Below are positions 29,101-40,700 of a DNA stretch of 57,184 nucleotides, piece after piece. Origin of the DNA: Clostridiales bacterium Firm_09 (GTDB lineage: Bacteria; Bacillota; Clostridia; Christensenellales; DTU072); the NCBI GenBank assembly GCA_001604065.1, contig LVAO01000016.1:1-57184 (forward strand). Direction: 5' to 3'. The notes beneath the pieces are model-generated. The model had not been told where the DNA came from and searched no databases. It saw only the letters and a list, made by a program, of their open reading frames with translations. The stretch's first letter is position 1. Each line of letters starts with the position of its first letter. The translations under genes and the position numbers were made by a program.

Positions 29101-31643
29101 GCCTCATAGATGCTGCGGAAACGGACACTGGGAAGCTGCGCAATCCGGGGCACAGGATAGGATTCCTCCGAGAATGAAGCGCCGAACACATCCTGCAATG
29201 TTTCAAAGGACGCACCGTTGACAAAACGCACTTTTGCATTGAGATCCGCAATCAGGGAGCGCAGCCCGATCAGTTCATAAATAGGATCGTGGCTGATTCC
29301 ATTTTTTTCATAAGGCGCAAGGCGTATTGCGATATCGTCATCATTGAATGCGACGCTTCCGCCTTCCGAAAGCATATTGACGACGTTCATGACGCCATCC
29401 ACAGTAAAGATGTTCTCTTCTCCCAACAGCTCCGTAAAGGCATCCATCAAGCCCTGAAGAGTCATGCTGTACTTGATACCCAATAACCTGTTGTCACAAT
29501 ATACGGTACCTTGGCGGATACCCGAAGCATCCGTACCGGTAACAACGGTGTACAGTTCCATGATGACGGCATAGTCCTGTGCCGCCGTATTCTTTGTGCC
29601 GGCCTTCAGAATGGCCTTGACATACGTCCGTGCACCCACAGAGGTCAGCGACATATCCAATCTGAGAATATCATTGATGCTGATGCTGTAGGGCGTATTG
29701 GCTCCTGTGACATCGCCGATAAAAGCTCCCATAAATGCGGACATATCGACGGGCGATGCGCCTTGTTTGGTTACCTGTCCGGAAAGCTCCAGCGTCACCG
29801 CCTGCGGTTCCTGGATGGAATAATACTCTCCGGTATAATATTCTGCCGGAAAATCAATATTGATTCCATCATCCGGGATATCCTGGCTGAATAGCGAAAG
29901 AATGAAAATGATTTCGGTACCGTTATACATCGTAATACCGATTTCTTTTGTAACGGTATCATATGAGAGTTTCAGACATACGTCCTCCAAGACGCCGGTG
30001 CCCAGGACACTTTTTATGATTGTGTCGCTGATGCCCAGCTCCTCCGCCATCCACTCAATAAGATCCGCAGAATCCTCTCCTATGAGATCCGCTACCAGCT
30101 GGTCATTGAGGGTGACAACAATCTTAGAACCTTCGGTCCCGATATAAGAAAGCATGGTTTCCAAACGCTCATAGCTCAACAGGGACAGGATTGTGTTCTC
30201 GGCGTCTGAAGTCATGATGAGCGACATCAGAAAATCCGTCACCAGACTGTATTGTCTGGAAAGGTCCAGCCCTTCCATGCGGAAACGCAGCTTGTCGGAA
30301 GCAGCGGCTCCGCCCGGCACATCCAGAAGCTGCCAAAGAGCAATGCCGTCTCCGAGATAAAGGTCTCTGAGGCCCTCCATATCGACATACGTGACGCCGT
30401 TCTCATAACAGATGAGTCCGATGCTTTTGTTGATATAATAGCCGCTGCCCTGGAGATTATCGGAAGTCTTATCCCTTATATCAATATAGAGTAAGTTGTT
30501 CTCATTGCCGGATGAAGATATGCTTCCTTTGATTTCGACATAGAAAGGATGGTCTTCATCGATATCCAAAGAGGGAATGTACATTTCTCCCGCAAGGTGC
30601 ATCTGGCCAAGATGTATCTTCTTGTAATCGTTCAGATATTTATAATTGCCGCTGTATTCGATATCCTCAACCATCACATCGGGATCTTCGCTTCTTGTCA
30701 AATCGATATTGCCCGCGCCTCCGGTATTTGTGTAAAAGAAATCAAATCGGAAGACACCTATATTGTCCGCCTGTTTGCCGCTGATGTTGATTTGAATGGA
30801 TTCCGTCGTTTTGTTTTTATTGACAATGTTCAGCTTATCCAAATTGATGACGCCTATTTCTACCGTTTTGAAGATGCTGAGCTTGAACCCCACCAGCAGC
30901 TGGGAAAGCGCATCAAAGCTTTCGCCGATCAGCGAAGAGTATTTTTTTATCATGCCGTTGATGTATTCGCGGATGCTGATAGTCTCTGTTACCCCCTGCT
31001 CGTTGACATACGGAACAACCGCAACATTAAGATTGACATCGGTAAAAAGAATGCTTTCTTTTTCTGAACCTATGGGAATAATGCTGATATTGCGCGTGGT
31101 GGGAATACCTGCCGTCAGAAATACAGAAAAATCCTCCGAGAAATAATAGCTTCCGGCGTCAAAAACAGACATGGCTTTATAAAATGAATCAAAACTGCTG
31201 GTATTGCCGAAGTTTTCTATCTTCCTGAGGTCGTCATCCAGCATATAATACAGATTGCCTTCGTTATAATAAATAAACAATTCATTCTGTTGATATTGGT
31301 TATTGAAGACCCGAAACAGGATTTCGCTGTCCTGAGGACGTGAAAGGTTGTAATTTGCCTCATAATAGAAAGTCATATTGATGATATCGACCAGAAGATC
31401 ATAACGTGAAACAACGTGCCGGACGCCCGTCTTCTGTTCGGCTATGCCATTGCCTGCATTGCGGAATCCCAGATCAATTCTTTCGTTGACCTCTTCACGG
31501 TCCCAAAGCGTTTTTTCGTTGGTCCCGTTATCGATTCCTGATCCCGTATCGTCTGTGTCATCCGTCTTGTCGGTACAAGCAAACAAGGTGAACGTCACGG
31601 CAAATGCCAGCAGCAATATCAATAGGAATTTGAATTTTTTCAT
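20145..31643 (-). CDS. Giant lipoprotein (3832 aa), IDPY repeats, MBG-like modules and beta-helix end
   Basis: The start is ATG 31643, with AGGAGGT 4-5 bases upstream; the frame is open 37 codons further but overlaps the preceding gene. A lipoprotein signal ends in LFAC (Cys about 23), followed by an Asp/Thr-rich linker. Residues to about 1000 form a domain shared with the 3068-residue neighbour: 'VTYVDMEGLRDLY' near 424, 'VDMSAFMGAFIGDVTGANTPY' near 631, 'YELIGLRSLIADL' near 790. The middle (about 1000-3100) has Ig-like modules that often open with (I/L)(D/N)P(Y/I)(D/N)...LP and end in V.NR (near 1024, 1398, 2051, 2204, 2524, 2639, 2784). MBG-like modules (YNG, NAGTY) follow at about 3150-3480. 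The last 200 residues are a right-handed parallel beta-helix ('ITIDKNVNLSIVGAY', 'INMQSCVLDNNVSALQVRNG'). Function unknown. Confidence 0.85.
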   Translation of the reverse strand: MKKFKFLLILLLAFAVTFTLFACTDKTDDTDDTGSGIDNGTNEKTLWDREEVNERIDLGFRNAGNGIAEQKTGVRHVVSRYDLLVDIINMTFYYEANYNLSRPQDSEILFRVFNNQYQQNELFIYYNEGNLYYMLDDDLRKIENFGNTSSFDSFYKAMSVFDAGSYYFSEDFSVFLTAGIPTTRNISIIPIGSEKESILFTDVNLNVAVVPYVNEQGVTETISIREYINGMIKKYSSLIGESFDALSQLLVGFKLSIFKTVEIGVINLDKLNIVNKNKTTESIQINISGKQADNIGVFRFDFFYTNTGGAGNIDLTRSEDPDVMVEDIEYSGNYKYLNDYKKIHLGQMHLAGEMYIPSLDIDEDHPFYVEIKGSISSSGNENNLLYIDIRDKTSDNLQGSGYYINKSIGLICYENGVTYVDMEGLRDLYLGDGIALWQLLDVPGGAAASDKLRFRMEGLDLSRQYSLVTDFLMSLIMTSDAENTILSLLSYERLETMLSYIGTEGSKIVVTLNDQLVADLIGEDSADLIEWMAEELGISDTIIKSVLGTGVLEDVCLKLSYDTVTKEIGITMYNGTEIIFILSLFSQDIPDDGINIDFPAEYYTGEYYSIQEPQAVTLELSGQVTKQGASPVDMSAFMGAFIGDVTGANTPYSISINDILRLDMSLTSVGARTYVKAILKAGTKNTAAQDYAVIMELYTVVTGTDASGIRQGTVYCDNRLLGIKYSMTLQGLMDAFTELLGEENIFTVDGVMNVVNMLSEGGSVAFNDDDIAIRLAPYEKNGISHDPIYELIGLRSLIADLNAKVRFVNGASFETLQDVFGASFSEESYPVPRIAQLPSVRFRSIYEATWHDRVDVAFGGQTVSFKLSFLGDSAKLKSNTYDYYPEAKLFGEIVTYMMVLTDVTNGTKVISELGISKLSINPIEEQPIPTEIPVLYDDGTRGSLPFVIVNFPYSATTISAALQGLALKNYTIIIGKGSIAERRFTLPIEILSRTIIPLVLTSPDGNSTYSYTDNVPIVATRTIDPYDYMIRKNADPAYNPVDPAGEFLLYFQPINTQTGITSVNILQDPAYAAFSWNFDESVINFRGGRYYVVADYYTLKIALEVTVKARIFDYVKVFVKDPDHGLLEEANGQYTIDALLPNSYAMPVTTDSRAEVRVYFKTGNYRVIGQNLGIEANNVCDGEFPVALTWSFVADNIDIDGSSNPLNGGTTNVNKGYFAFESSRDKRFQQNITLIVNCPSRRLQLLADAVRCEIDRSGDNTSVMGDVKLNKIAFAFTLTPSDKETDYGRYEYNPIALASYSRLPSYVYILVRYGNQDILRRYPVVWAQSSLIDGNGNLRYPSADEVYVKATGTIGTQTATIAIHNIRAPYVLDILDPNNGDVVLTEQENDAYVLRINPYDNYVLPQTLSVRYTVRDVDQTFHNLIWYRSENGVLIEIASSYKFGYQGGDKEIYTYIQKDPSAGILAQTIRLIVRVEPMTLNNNNDFNYSANALDAGFGCLADQTGLRYVSVDTYSPGSLALLELLEGGISELTLSFLNGSGDIVNKSGLLVTWEDNSIENVIAALKSPLGSSLLPNGNITLQGRIFRGTNIEQSVSFTYKIGAQTFNQIDFTNLQAYPYFTKTAAEIHDTAILADQSKYDVLTIDVNPDTKEISVFIKKPYALKGADNGYALPSGFFAYLFGNITLIITGPTGTRQIPGASAIYEIEENFDDQALNFAGPSSVTSVNFVVSKLNAGSSCEERFNVLVLTKYDAPVQNTLTTNIETLTENGRANSDYSTGGYAVMQNVRVTYLYSGTINYVVDKWSISDIYQAYKYNEQGERVKDDENSLLGLDDETIRIIPNALFNTLYGRTIRLHTTLPDGTVIYNELKFLPKNIRETDYQGIAADPNYSIGVMGIQGAIVLRNVYAVFPFDVSKLPTTITPNQSSVFNTVEGNSVSFTVAKWTPAPEFATAEGNFDSNKLFELINSGGQSLILLATADINSGYPVTICDENGTLTEVQKIKLYITVAQLYQYSLSHARLPITIRSSEKVVLDPMDDSKNFFKTTSYAMDIDPYGLNGLDVYQEGGRYYFRLPDTLTATMYSRLAGGTAVTTVNHTFHTGDLRYEIADSAGVFHSFGEVNPGLPFAAIPYSYDGHTLGSDFPGATDTLTVRAYLKDYRSDGYGQYFEFKITFLDRTLAATSPVKVQNNATLPGADGMLIGKYYIDPYDPDAYTLPETARFYFEGGSSKELPIVWTVPVGAPFASIGGSFRYTPSETFYEGGTYIFRLVLTGVNPQTYYITVIVLNRSLVQAYNKTYYFENTLWGLASDIPNTLSASDFVPLSDSLYDDYNAIAEPVIPYIAWNVTDKEIDFLNGFSNKLVMGSLTNGTISGESARVTISGYKLQYVRMEASIDEFGNRTAITGNIIEFNSYTNSSADAAFAVIMQRYAASGEPVGGSFEVIFYSKPYASTDMQKRAVIDWGNITDYSETSIRDFYLCNLHKMSGAPDNRIKVTGFKYSFGQMIINEIDLGYGRNTTNLVEFVIDPIYPQIPATVTAYGTNTITHREVTLENVAVVWDQEVYQHTSLSGGQYLIGLGLIINGAEVARFQVIVYYLNRVAKNIYTTDPNFSTMGIVEGYYRLLITNPVTGIRTSYFELDPIKEAIYDAQNLRYKLPTNLKVTYNYDFAPGTALYKGIEKLGAETYYDNLTYEKWLISGNIELFGTPQDAPLILKMKEYTFRYIISGTVSTPVTKEISAANNRLDESYDLLMTVLNRSVVYTNISSQYTNEEGAVYQMASSQYAIDPYNPEFPDSISVYFLGRETDPKHYSAGTFTWQYDETYLEDEDVISGNDPAKLFMWASIKVFGATLNIKFAIKSRYIDVPRYPNGGVIGIDGGTYYVLKNANIATALPTYLYYKFESDSATEVARVPLSFPSSELAKIDTSKVGVTFSIKGKLGKIDDNNINVNVTIIDPVIYNVFSYATQGGGMSYSNGSFIYDRISVPRDQLGNYNAGQEYQLMPRIVIVESNGNYLEIDNTRTVYDIAAGKVTFYCKYLFRSSSDKLSGNANGYDEDSAKLSLVFTRDIVSYNYNNISEELGFRNAQGDPVSNYIFEVPLGQVVYSSQMPLAYASTGEGISLFWNFSGVNVNKAGDYTAVGYYRNQLETNVPLTLTVRVKKQQLVSSDVIIDNYWLERRYSGAVLPLNGYLSIVDFLRENGDYAQVNYTIAYAFNASGPWITSQPVDVGTYYVRIMINDYNIEGYKIYSFTIRVNEIAENELFYKDDSPDAETTLTYDNKGKVIARTISYTYNALEQRPRLVYEGGSGQLNIISNNLLQYTETVYLYNPTTGIWSVYTGLIKDVGVYKLVVSISNQPNFYYAPSNMPIEVTVRINRKIVYYSLVDSFVYNGVLSHVPVVIRDAYAAELDRSQYQDIYAMVAAATYEYQIRQLSGWLTLAPGSKVINAGTYRVTVRINAGTNYNSANLLLQNGNPDPTTIVDALKEKQFTITKRQVDFRINTVTSYYLDELKAFNSEVTLTEPGPEDLPAQVVKSNLNDIMAILGALDIVIGTNGMSNGMAITKYSVKGEYPLTLVSRPSAETIANYEIVHFYDGIYEIITPSEAVLITTRNQLLDNIDALVDNSGESYKWYLSAGSYGAITIDKNVNLSIVGAYNESGVPAVVFDSIAILQGTVGLDIVKLEAKGNSALVELGSKAGALTVSRTVFTRAGSAFLTNSVAIHADMGYSNTIYMNTTTIYGFTAGILMMSGSINMQSCVLDNNVSALQVRNGDLEIHNSVFSYNKGEGIYIAGSNVACTLNGNSFIANVIGIKTTIAISNEVYNKNTFANNAKDIKRL

Positions 31644-31672
31644 ATGACCTCCTGAAGCCGGTCTTTTTCGCT

Positions 31673-31695
31673 TTACGCAAGGCTCGCCAGCGTAA
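31673..31695 (-). repeat. Hairpin between the two giant lipoprotein genes
   Basis: A 6-bp perfect stem (TTACGC/GCGTAA) with an 11-nt loop that contains a further GGC/GCC pair. No T-run follows on the minus strand, so it is not a terminator. It lies between the stop at 31718 and the ribosome site of the next gene, and may affect mRNA processing or stability within the operon. Confidence 0.45.
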
Positions 31696-31717
31696 GAACG
31701 CAATGTCTGCGTGAATA

Positions 31718-34700
31718 TCAGCTCTCTATATAGTCGATAAACAATTTGGCGCAATTGGACGAATATGTTCTGCCGTTCACGGTGATGCTTGTGGAGTAAA
31801 TGGTAGTATCTTGTGTGAACGTCATCGCTTTCAGTTCGGACTGCGTCAAGGGCCAGGTGATGGTATATACAAAGGTATATTTGTCCGCATCCGGACTTCC
31901 GGCCGTATAGAAAAACCTTTGCGCCGCCAAATTGAGCGCATTCATCACTTCACCGTAGCTTTCAAAATACGGATTGTATGCTGCCCCGGAATAGCTGTCC
32001 TCAGTATAGTTATACTTGACGTCTGAAGTCAGCGTATGCTCCAGCGTGAAAGTAGGACTGGCGATCATCTCCGTTGTGGTTTGCAAGATCTGCACCGGCG
32101 ACATGTCAAGGAACACCAGCATGATATTGAACTCCTGCGTCAGCGTAAAATTGATGTCGTTGACATTCTCGGTATAAACCACCTCTACCGTATAGCCGGC
32201 ATAAATGCCGCCTTTGACATAGGCAGACAGCGCGGCAGGACTGCTGAAATCACTTCTTCTGAACCGCACCGTTACCGGGCCGAGCAAGGTATCGGGAACG
32301 CGCTCCTTGTCGCCCTTTGCCTGCGCGATTACGGTGTAATAATCTGTACCCGGCACTTCTGTCATTCCGTAATAAAAATCAAAGGGATTGGCGACATAGA
32401 TTGCTTTATTGGCTACGCCAAAACCATTGCCGAAATCAAGCTGCGTGATACGGGTTTTTTCGACTTGATAATATGCGTCATAATTCTTGATTTTTTCTGT
32501 CCGTTCCGCGTTGGCAAGCACGAAATACCCTTTGGGTGGCGGATATACATCATTGATTGCGCTTTGTTTGGCATTGTTGTCCCATAGAATAACATATTCA
32601 TAAAGGCTGTCCTCCGGCAATCTGTCTTCGGGACGGAAAATGATCTTGATATCGGTGCCGACATAGGAGGGAGAGTTGACCGAAGGCGTTGTTTTGCGGA
32701 ATGCGACCTCGTAGGTTTCTTCAGAAGATCTCTTGGTCAGATCCGAGAAGAAGAAACGGACCTCCTCCATTGGCTGGTAGACGCCGCCCTGAAGCCTGCG
32801 GATTCCCAGATAATCCCATCTGGAAACAAATACGCGGATTGTAAAGGGCTGCCCGACCTCTTTATTTTTCAAATATCCGGTGTATACCGTACCATAGCGG
32901 TTATACTGGTCGAGTATCAGCACGTCGCTCTTTATGATATCCCGTCCTGCCGGAAGATCCCAGACAATGTTCAGTGCAAGCAAATCGCTGTTCGTTTCGA
33001 AGGTATACGTCAGCTTCTGCGGCAGCTGCGACACTCTTCCCGCAAAAATATCATCGAATAGATGGTAGGAATTGGGATTGGCTGCAACAACGCCGGGTTG
33101 ACCGGAATAGAGTTCGGAATAATCCACGATGGTTTCATCGGACATCAGCCTCCACATCTCTATGACGCGGTCTTTGATATAAACTTCAAGACTGAGGGGT
33201 TGGCTGCTGATGCCGGCAGAGGTCAGCGAGGAAGTCAATCCAAAGAAGCCCGCCCCGCCTGCCAGCACTCTGCGGTAGGTATCATATTTTACCTCGTAAT
33301 TGGCAGGGTATGTCCATACCGGAACAATATCCAACGGAGCACCCTCGGCAAAGAAGATACGCGCTTTTGAGGGCACCGCAATCTCTCCGTACGGGTCAAT
33401 TTCATAAAGACCGGCAGTGGAAGGATCTGTACCGGGCACTTCTCCATCCTTATATACAAAAATCTTTTCGATGGTCTTATCATAAAAGATTACATTGAAT
33501 GAGACATTCTGGGTATCCGGCATGCTGACCCGCAGCTCCGCCCGATTGAGGATGGTTGCAAAATTATCCAGCGTATACCCTTGATAATCGTAAGTAAAAC
33601 CGGTTACGCGAAGCTGGTTGCTCCTGAAGTAATAATTTGCGGCGCTCAGCGTATGTTGTCCGCCGCCTGCAAAATGAATCGTCAGATTGGAAGGAAGCGC
33701 AAACCTTCCGTTGTATCCCTTGTTATGATATGCATCAAAATATACGGTAATCAGGCCCTCTTCGATCGAAATATTGCCATAAAAATCTTTGGAATCGTCA
33801 TCCGCCGCATCGTAACTGATGGAGGTTACCGTACAATCCTTGACTTCCATATACAATTCAACCTTGTTGCCCCAGATGTAGGCCGTTGCCAGCAGGAAGC
33901 GTTCACATCCTGTATAGGTAATCTGGGCAAGCTGTGCCGAGATGCCGTTGACAAATGTCCAGACGATGTTGTCCACAACGATGCCTCCTGCAAGGCCCTC
34001 CCCTGCATTGTGTACACGAATGGATGTGGGAAGCTTGTCCACCGTCAGATTGGCGGCAATCGGATAAATCTTGTAATAATCCGTGATCGTGATTGTTCCG
34101 TTGGTTATCGCATAATCCCCAACATACATATCACTGCTGTAATTGTTGGTTATGGTCGGGCAGACCGCCATCAGGCGGACATAAATCCGGGAGCCGTCGG
34201 GAAGCATTGCCGATACCCAAGCGATGCCGCCGTCTTCAAGGACAACAGCAGGAATGGTTGTCAGGACATCTCCTTCCTCTATTCCCAGCATCGTGACAGC
34301 ACTTTCGTTGACAGGCACTCCGTCCACAGTAAAATCATCCGGTTTGGATATAACCCATCTGACCAACGGGATGGTGTCCGGTCCGAAAGAGGCTGAAGTT
34401 CCGTCTGAATAATGGACAAGGATTGTCAATTCGTCGCCGATGACAAATCCGTTGGGATAATCCATCTGATTATCATCATTATAAATGCGGAAATCGTACA
34501 TGGGATAATTGCCCGGCTGTTCCGTATCGGTAACGACGGTATAGCCGGTAATCACCTTTGCTCCCGTCATTTTGAACACAACCGTGCAATCGTCTGCGCC
34601 TGCGCCCTGCCCCAGATGAATGACAAAGGACTGGCCCTGCGGCGTGATCATTTTCTGTGTGTCGAAATTGCGGAAAATCGTGTCTTCGACACTGAGTGCG

Positions 34701-37700
34701 GCATCGGTTACCTTGATTACCTCTCCTGTTTCGTCAAAACTGAGAGAAATGCTCGAAAGGAGATAATACAGGTATTCATAGGGCGTACGGCCGTTGATAA
34801 GCCCGCCCGATATTGTGACACCGCTCACATTGATGACCCTGCCGGAAACGTTGATGTTGAGAGTTTCTATCAGATCATCATGATTATCAAAAGTGATCGC
34901 ATTGACTGTGAGCGCCCGTATGCGGTACAGAAGCGGGATGCGCGCGGTCTGAGCAGAGCCGATATAAGCGTCCAGAGCGATATTGTGTCCGGCAATCCAC
35001 GGAGGATTGGCGGCCCAGCGTAAAGAATAGGAGCGGACAGTGCCGTCTGAAAAAAGAATGCGTATGGATGAGGGGATTTCGAAACGGGCGTAGGTGTCCA
35101 CATCGTAGGTATACAAATTCTCTCCGCCGTAAGAATACCCCGGCGCTTCCTCCAGCGAACCGGCAAGAACGCGGTTCTGGCCCAGAAACTCATAGTTTTC
35201 GATATGTCCCGAGAGGTTGCGGACAAGAAGCCTGAGTTCGATATATCCCAGATTGATGTTGCCGATGCGGGTTGAAACGACAAAATAGTTCTCATCGACA
35301 TCGACATGGCGGAAAGCAAAGTTGCCGTTGCTGTCGCGGAAAACGTTTTGATCCTCGTCCCACTGGACGGGATAAGACATCGTATAATACTCGTCTTCGT
35401 TGTTGACGAAACGAACACGGATCGCCGAAGGAAGCGTCCAGGTGGACGTATCATAGGGATCCAGAAGATAGAGGCCGTTTTGCGTTCCGGACTGGACGCC
35501 GATGTCCGAAACAACATATTCTCCCCATCCGTCAACATTGTAGGAGATTTCTTCGACTTTCTTGTTGGGCATCAGCACAATCACGGTCACCACTTCCGAA
35601 GTGAACCATCCGGTGGTGAACCATGCCGCATTCGGATCGACATAACCCTGAATATCAAAGAAGGAGCTGTCGACATCCGATGTGGAGCCCGCGAAAGGCT
35701 TGACGTAATCCCGGATTTCGTAGGGATATTCCAGCACACCATTGCCGTTGATGTCGCCCAGATTGCGGGTACCCTGGACATTGATCAGTGCGACGTTGTT
35801 TGCCTGAGGGTATGTCCAGTTGATGAATCCGGTCAACTGGGAGATCGGGGAACGAAGGCTGGCATTGGTGACAGACACACCGAAGTTGCGGTAGAATGAA
35901 CTGAATATGGTGCTCGCCCCGTAATGGAAATCGGAAAGGTCGAGCGTATAGGGATTGCCGTTCTGATCCTTTTCTTTGAAATAGATAACCGGATTCTGCG
36001 GTATGGTGTAGGTATCCTCGACGATTGCGTCGACCGTATACGTTCCATCATAACGTTCGTTCTCGAATTTGAGAAAATCAATTGTACGCGGCACGATCTC
36101 CAGTTTCATTGCGATAACCTGTCCCTGGAAAACAGTATACAGATACGTCGTTTCGGTCGTACCTTCTCCGACGCGGTTGCTGATGTCCTGCTCTCTGAAA
36201 TAAATCTGAGAGCCTCTGGTGTCATCAAAATACCAGGCATATTTGCCTACGGCAGGCGCCGTATCACGATTGTCATTGAAAATCGTTGTGAAGCGTATGG
36301 AAACCGTATATTTCTGGAACAGCCAGGTGACAAAGTTTGCTGCGACAAAACCGTTTTTGACATAGTCCGCCTTAAGAAGAACATAGGCATAAGGATCAAT
36401 TTCGACCGCGGCATTTTCGTTGATGACGGGCGCAATCACCTTTTTTGTAGGCGAAACCGTGCTGTCATCAAAAGGGAACGCGGAGGCATTCGCAGCAACA
36501 TCAACCGTGACATTGACATAAGAAGACGTATCGACGGTTCTGTTGAGAATCTGAACGATGATATATTGCTCAAACGTCGCCATTCTCCCTTCGCCGATGC
36601 TGACTTTGACAAGGAAGAATCCTCCTGTGAGCGGAGAATAAAAATAACCGTTCCCGTCCACTTCAATCGGCATTTCTCCCCAGACGATATTGGTCCATTG
36701 CCTGTTGTTCCAGTCAACCCTGGTCAGGCTGGGGACAGATTTCTGGACATCCTCCCAGGTGTTGTTCTTGCGTCCGACAGTGTCCCAGTTGACATAGGTG
36801 CCGCGGTCAACAAGGACCGTGTCGACACCCAGAATCTGGGCGGCTGCTGATGCAAGGGAAGCGTCTTTATTGACATAATATTTGCTTCCATCGTAAACAA
36901 CGGTATATTTGTAGGAGCCGGAGGTTACCTCATACTCATACAATCCGTTCTTCATATCATAATGCCAATAATATTCCTGACGCAATCCGGCGGTAACATG
37001 GTAATAGCTTGTTGCGGTGAATCCAAAGAGATTCAGAAGCTGGCTTTTGCGCGAGGCGATGACGTACTGAATGGTGTTTGACGGGCTGATTGTCGTATTC
37101 TCTGTGGGATTGAACAAAATAAAATCCTGCTTGACCAGCTTGGTTTCGTTGCGCTCCGGGTCCACGCCGTCCTGAAGACTGATATTCTCCGAAGTATACA
37201 GCAGCGATCCGCCGACAGGGCTGTACAAGACGGTATAATTGGGCAGCACGTTCTCTCCGTTTTTGTTGACCAGCGCCGTTACGACAAAGTATCCGCTGCC
37301 CATATCATAGCGCAGCGTTGCATCCGTATAATTGCCGCCGGAAAGCTGGAATCTCTTGGTCATATTGATTGCCATAAACAATCCGCCGTCATTGATGTAG
37401 GCTTGAGCCGCGGCAATTTCTGCGGGCGTCTCTACCAGATAGAAGCCTTCGCGCCGCAGGAACTGTGTGACCGTCTTGGTATTCTCATTGATAATGTCGG
37501 CGCGCTTCTTTATCATTTCGACACCGCCGGGATAATAATAAAGCACGCTCATGCCGATATTCTGTACGACATAATAACCAGCATAATGGCTGCCGATGTC
37601 ATAAAGCATCACCACACCGTCGTCGGTCGTCACTTTTTTGAGATAGACGGTTTCGGATTCGTCAATGACCATGAACAACTTGTCATATTTGAAATTCGTG

Positions 37701-40700
37701 CCGAGATCCACAACAAAGACATCATTCTTTGCGTCATAAAGAATCTCATAGCCGTATTCGTTGGGAATGATGTAATAATCGATATTCCTGTCATAGTATC
37801 CGACAAAAGAATACAGCACCTGGTCCTGATACATATACGCATAGGTGCTCGTGCCGTAATAGGCGCGCACTTTGTCCGGCAGTTCCCGTACGGGGAGCGG
37901 CTCCCAGGTTTCTGTACCGGATACAAGACCGGTAATTTCGGACCGCAATGCATCGTCTACGCCGATAATCGTCACCATGTAGCTTCTGGAAACGCCCATG
38001 AAAAGTCCGTCAAACGCGGGATAATAATATTGCTTGTTGTTGGATACGGCAATCGAATCCGGGTCATAGGCGAATTTCATGTTTCTTGTTTCGATACGTG
38101 TCCCGAAATCAAAATATACCACCACGCTATCATGCAATTTTACAGTATACGGGCTTGTACCGGTAATATTTTCAAGCTCACCTACGGTGTACATCGCAAA
38201 AAGGTTTTCCAGCTCATCAATGTTCTTGACTCTCTGAACAAAACCTACCTGAACAGCAATCGTGCCGATCAGTTCGTCAACATGGAAGAGATTCTTTATG
38301 AAGTCGTTGGAGGTCGTCACACGGATGACATCCGGTTCGAATACCACATAAGAGTCTTCCATCAGAGCTTTGATGATATCCGTGAAACCGACGGTTATTT
38401 CGTCCTCATCCGTAAGGTCATAACCCATATATTGGTAAAAATAACGGAGGAAATAGTCCTCTCTTATCTTCATTTTCGGTATATCCGGGATACACAGCAG
38501 ATGCACCCACACATATCCCAGCTCTTCTATGGGGCTAGAAGTGCTGAAACTGACATCGTTGGCGTAAATATGGAACAGATCGGTTCTCACATCGTTTTCG
38601 ATTGCATAAAAAAGCACATCAAACGCAGAACGCCCCGTCCTTGTCCAGCGTCCATTGGAAAGAATCTGTTCGCGTATGTACTGATCGTAGTACATTCTGA
38701 AATGCACATCGGCTGTATTGGGCAAAATATAAGGCGTATTCAGGCCGTTCAGATCGCCGATCATCGTGCCCATCAATTGAGAAAGGTCAACTTCCTCCGT
38801 CATCGCGAATATGACCTGACCCTCCACATAGCCGGAATACGTCATGACTTTTTTGAGCGGCTTGAATTCCTTGAAATCCGGGAAGACAATTTTTACCTTG
38901 CGCCCGATTTTGGTAGGCTTCAGGTCAAGCTGCATGATCAGGTCGCTTCTGGAATAGGTTGAGGAGGAAGACTGAAGGTTTTCGTTTCTTTTATATACTT
39001 TCACGCTTATGCTGTATTCGTCCACATCATAGGTGACTTTTATCCAGGTGTCCTCAATGATTTCTTTGACATCGTAACCCAAAATACTTGCCATTGCCTC
39101 GAGGTCTATGCCGAACATCTCGTTGACGGTCGCTATCAGTTGATCGTTGTCATAGCTGCCGCCCGTCGGATTGGTTTCCCTAAGAATTTGGCGCAGCAGG
39201 TCCATGTCAATGGTAATGCTGATGGTGTTGCGGGACTCAGGCTTGTCCTTGGTCTTCATGGTCGATTCCATTTTGGACATGATTACGCGGGTCAGGTTGT
39301 CATAACTGCTGTCCTCGGAAGGCGACAGAAGTTCATCCACCATTGCGACGATATAATAATCTATTGTGTCCGACACAAAGGCAAGAAGCTTGGACAAATC
39401 AAAACCGCCTTTATAAGCCTTGGGAAGATTGAGATCCTCAAATTTGATGCCGCCGTAAAGATGCTGAAGACCTTCGATATCGATGTAGGTAAGCTGATCT
39501 TTTATGATATAGGGCTCGTCGCAATAGTACATGCCGATGATCAGGTCATCGTTTGCACGGTCGCGGAACTCTGCAAACACTCTGTTCTTGCTGTTGTCGG
39601 TCTCATTGACGTCGGTGCGGATAAGAGCGTTCAGGCGCAGTTCGTACTCCTTCTGCTCATTGTTGGGGATGAACAGCTCTCCGACAAACTCGTACTGGCC
39701 GTATTCGTAAAGAACATAATCCGACTTGTCAATGACAATATCCGGCGAAATATGCAGCGAATAATCAAAACTGACGCGGGTCTGAAAATTGACGTTGTCC
39801 GTATCCGTTGTTGTTGTTGTGTTGCCTGCGGAATCCGTGGTCTTGATGATATTGGTGACCACACTCGTCCCGCTCAGATCGATGACGGTGCCGGTCATAA
39901 TTTCTTTGTCGCCCTGAGAAGTGATGCCGAAATAGGACATCGGCATGACAAAGAACTGCATGTCCGATGCCATTGTGCTGACGCTGGTATTGCCCAGAGT
40001 CGAAAATTTGAAGCCCAGGTATTTGTTGGTCAGCGGGTCGATTTTGTCTTCGAACGGCCCAAAGAAATTGTGAAGGTAATCCGTGACCGTGCTGGTCAGG
40101 GCTTTGAGGTCAACGTTATCAAAAAAGACCGAAACTTCTTCACCGTTAATTACTTGTTTATAATTGTTTGTGATGATAAGCTTGAGCAGCTCATTGAGAC
40201 TCTTTGCCGAATCTTTGCCGGACTCATCGTTTGTTGCGGAAGAAAGGATGGTGTCCAGATTGAACTGCGTCAACAGACGGATCATCTGCTGAAAGAGCAC
40301 GGTATCGCCGAAATCTTTGAAGAGCCGTTTGTCCCCTTGAAGATTAAGATAAAGATTGTTGCCCGCGTCCGCCATATTCTGGTTGACGCCGTCGAAATAG
40401 AAACCGATCAGCATGGTATTGGTCATGCCTTCATACCACTCAAGAACGATGTCGCTTTTTTTGATGGTCTCATTATACAGAGCCTTATCGGCTTTGTACT
40501 GTGCAAGATCTGCGATATACGCCGGATCATCGTGCTGGCGGGGGTATTCGTCCGACATGGGATCCGGCTCTTCGGGATACGGACGCGTAAAGAGGTTTGC
40601 ACGAAGTTTCAGAATAAACGCGGATTCTTCTTTGGTGTCATTGTTGTATGAGTTGAAAACGATATCGGCGCCGATATAATACCCTTGCGTCGCAATAGCG

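Noticed and set aside
31644-31754. Upstream 37-codon extension of the 3832-residue lipoprotein
   Set aside because: It overlaps the end of the previous gene, has no ribosome site, and would bury the lipoprotein signal, while ATG 31643 has AGGAGGT and begins directly with the signal peptide.
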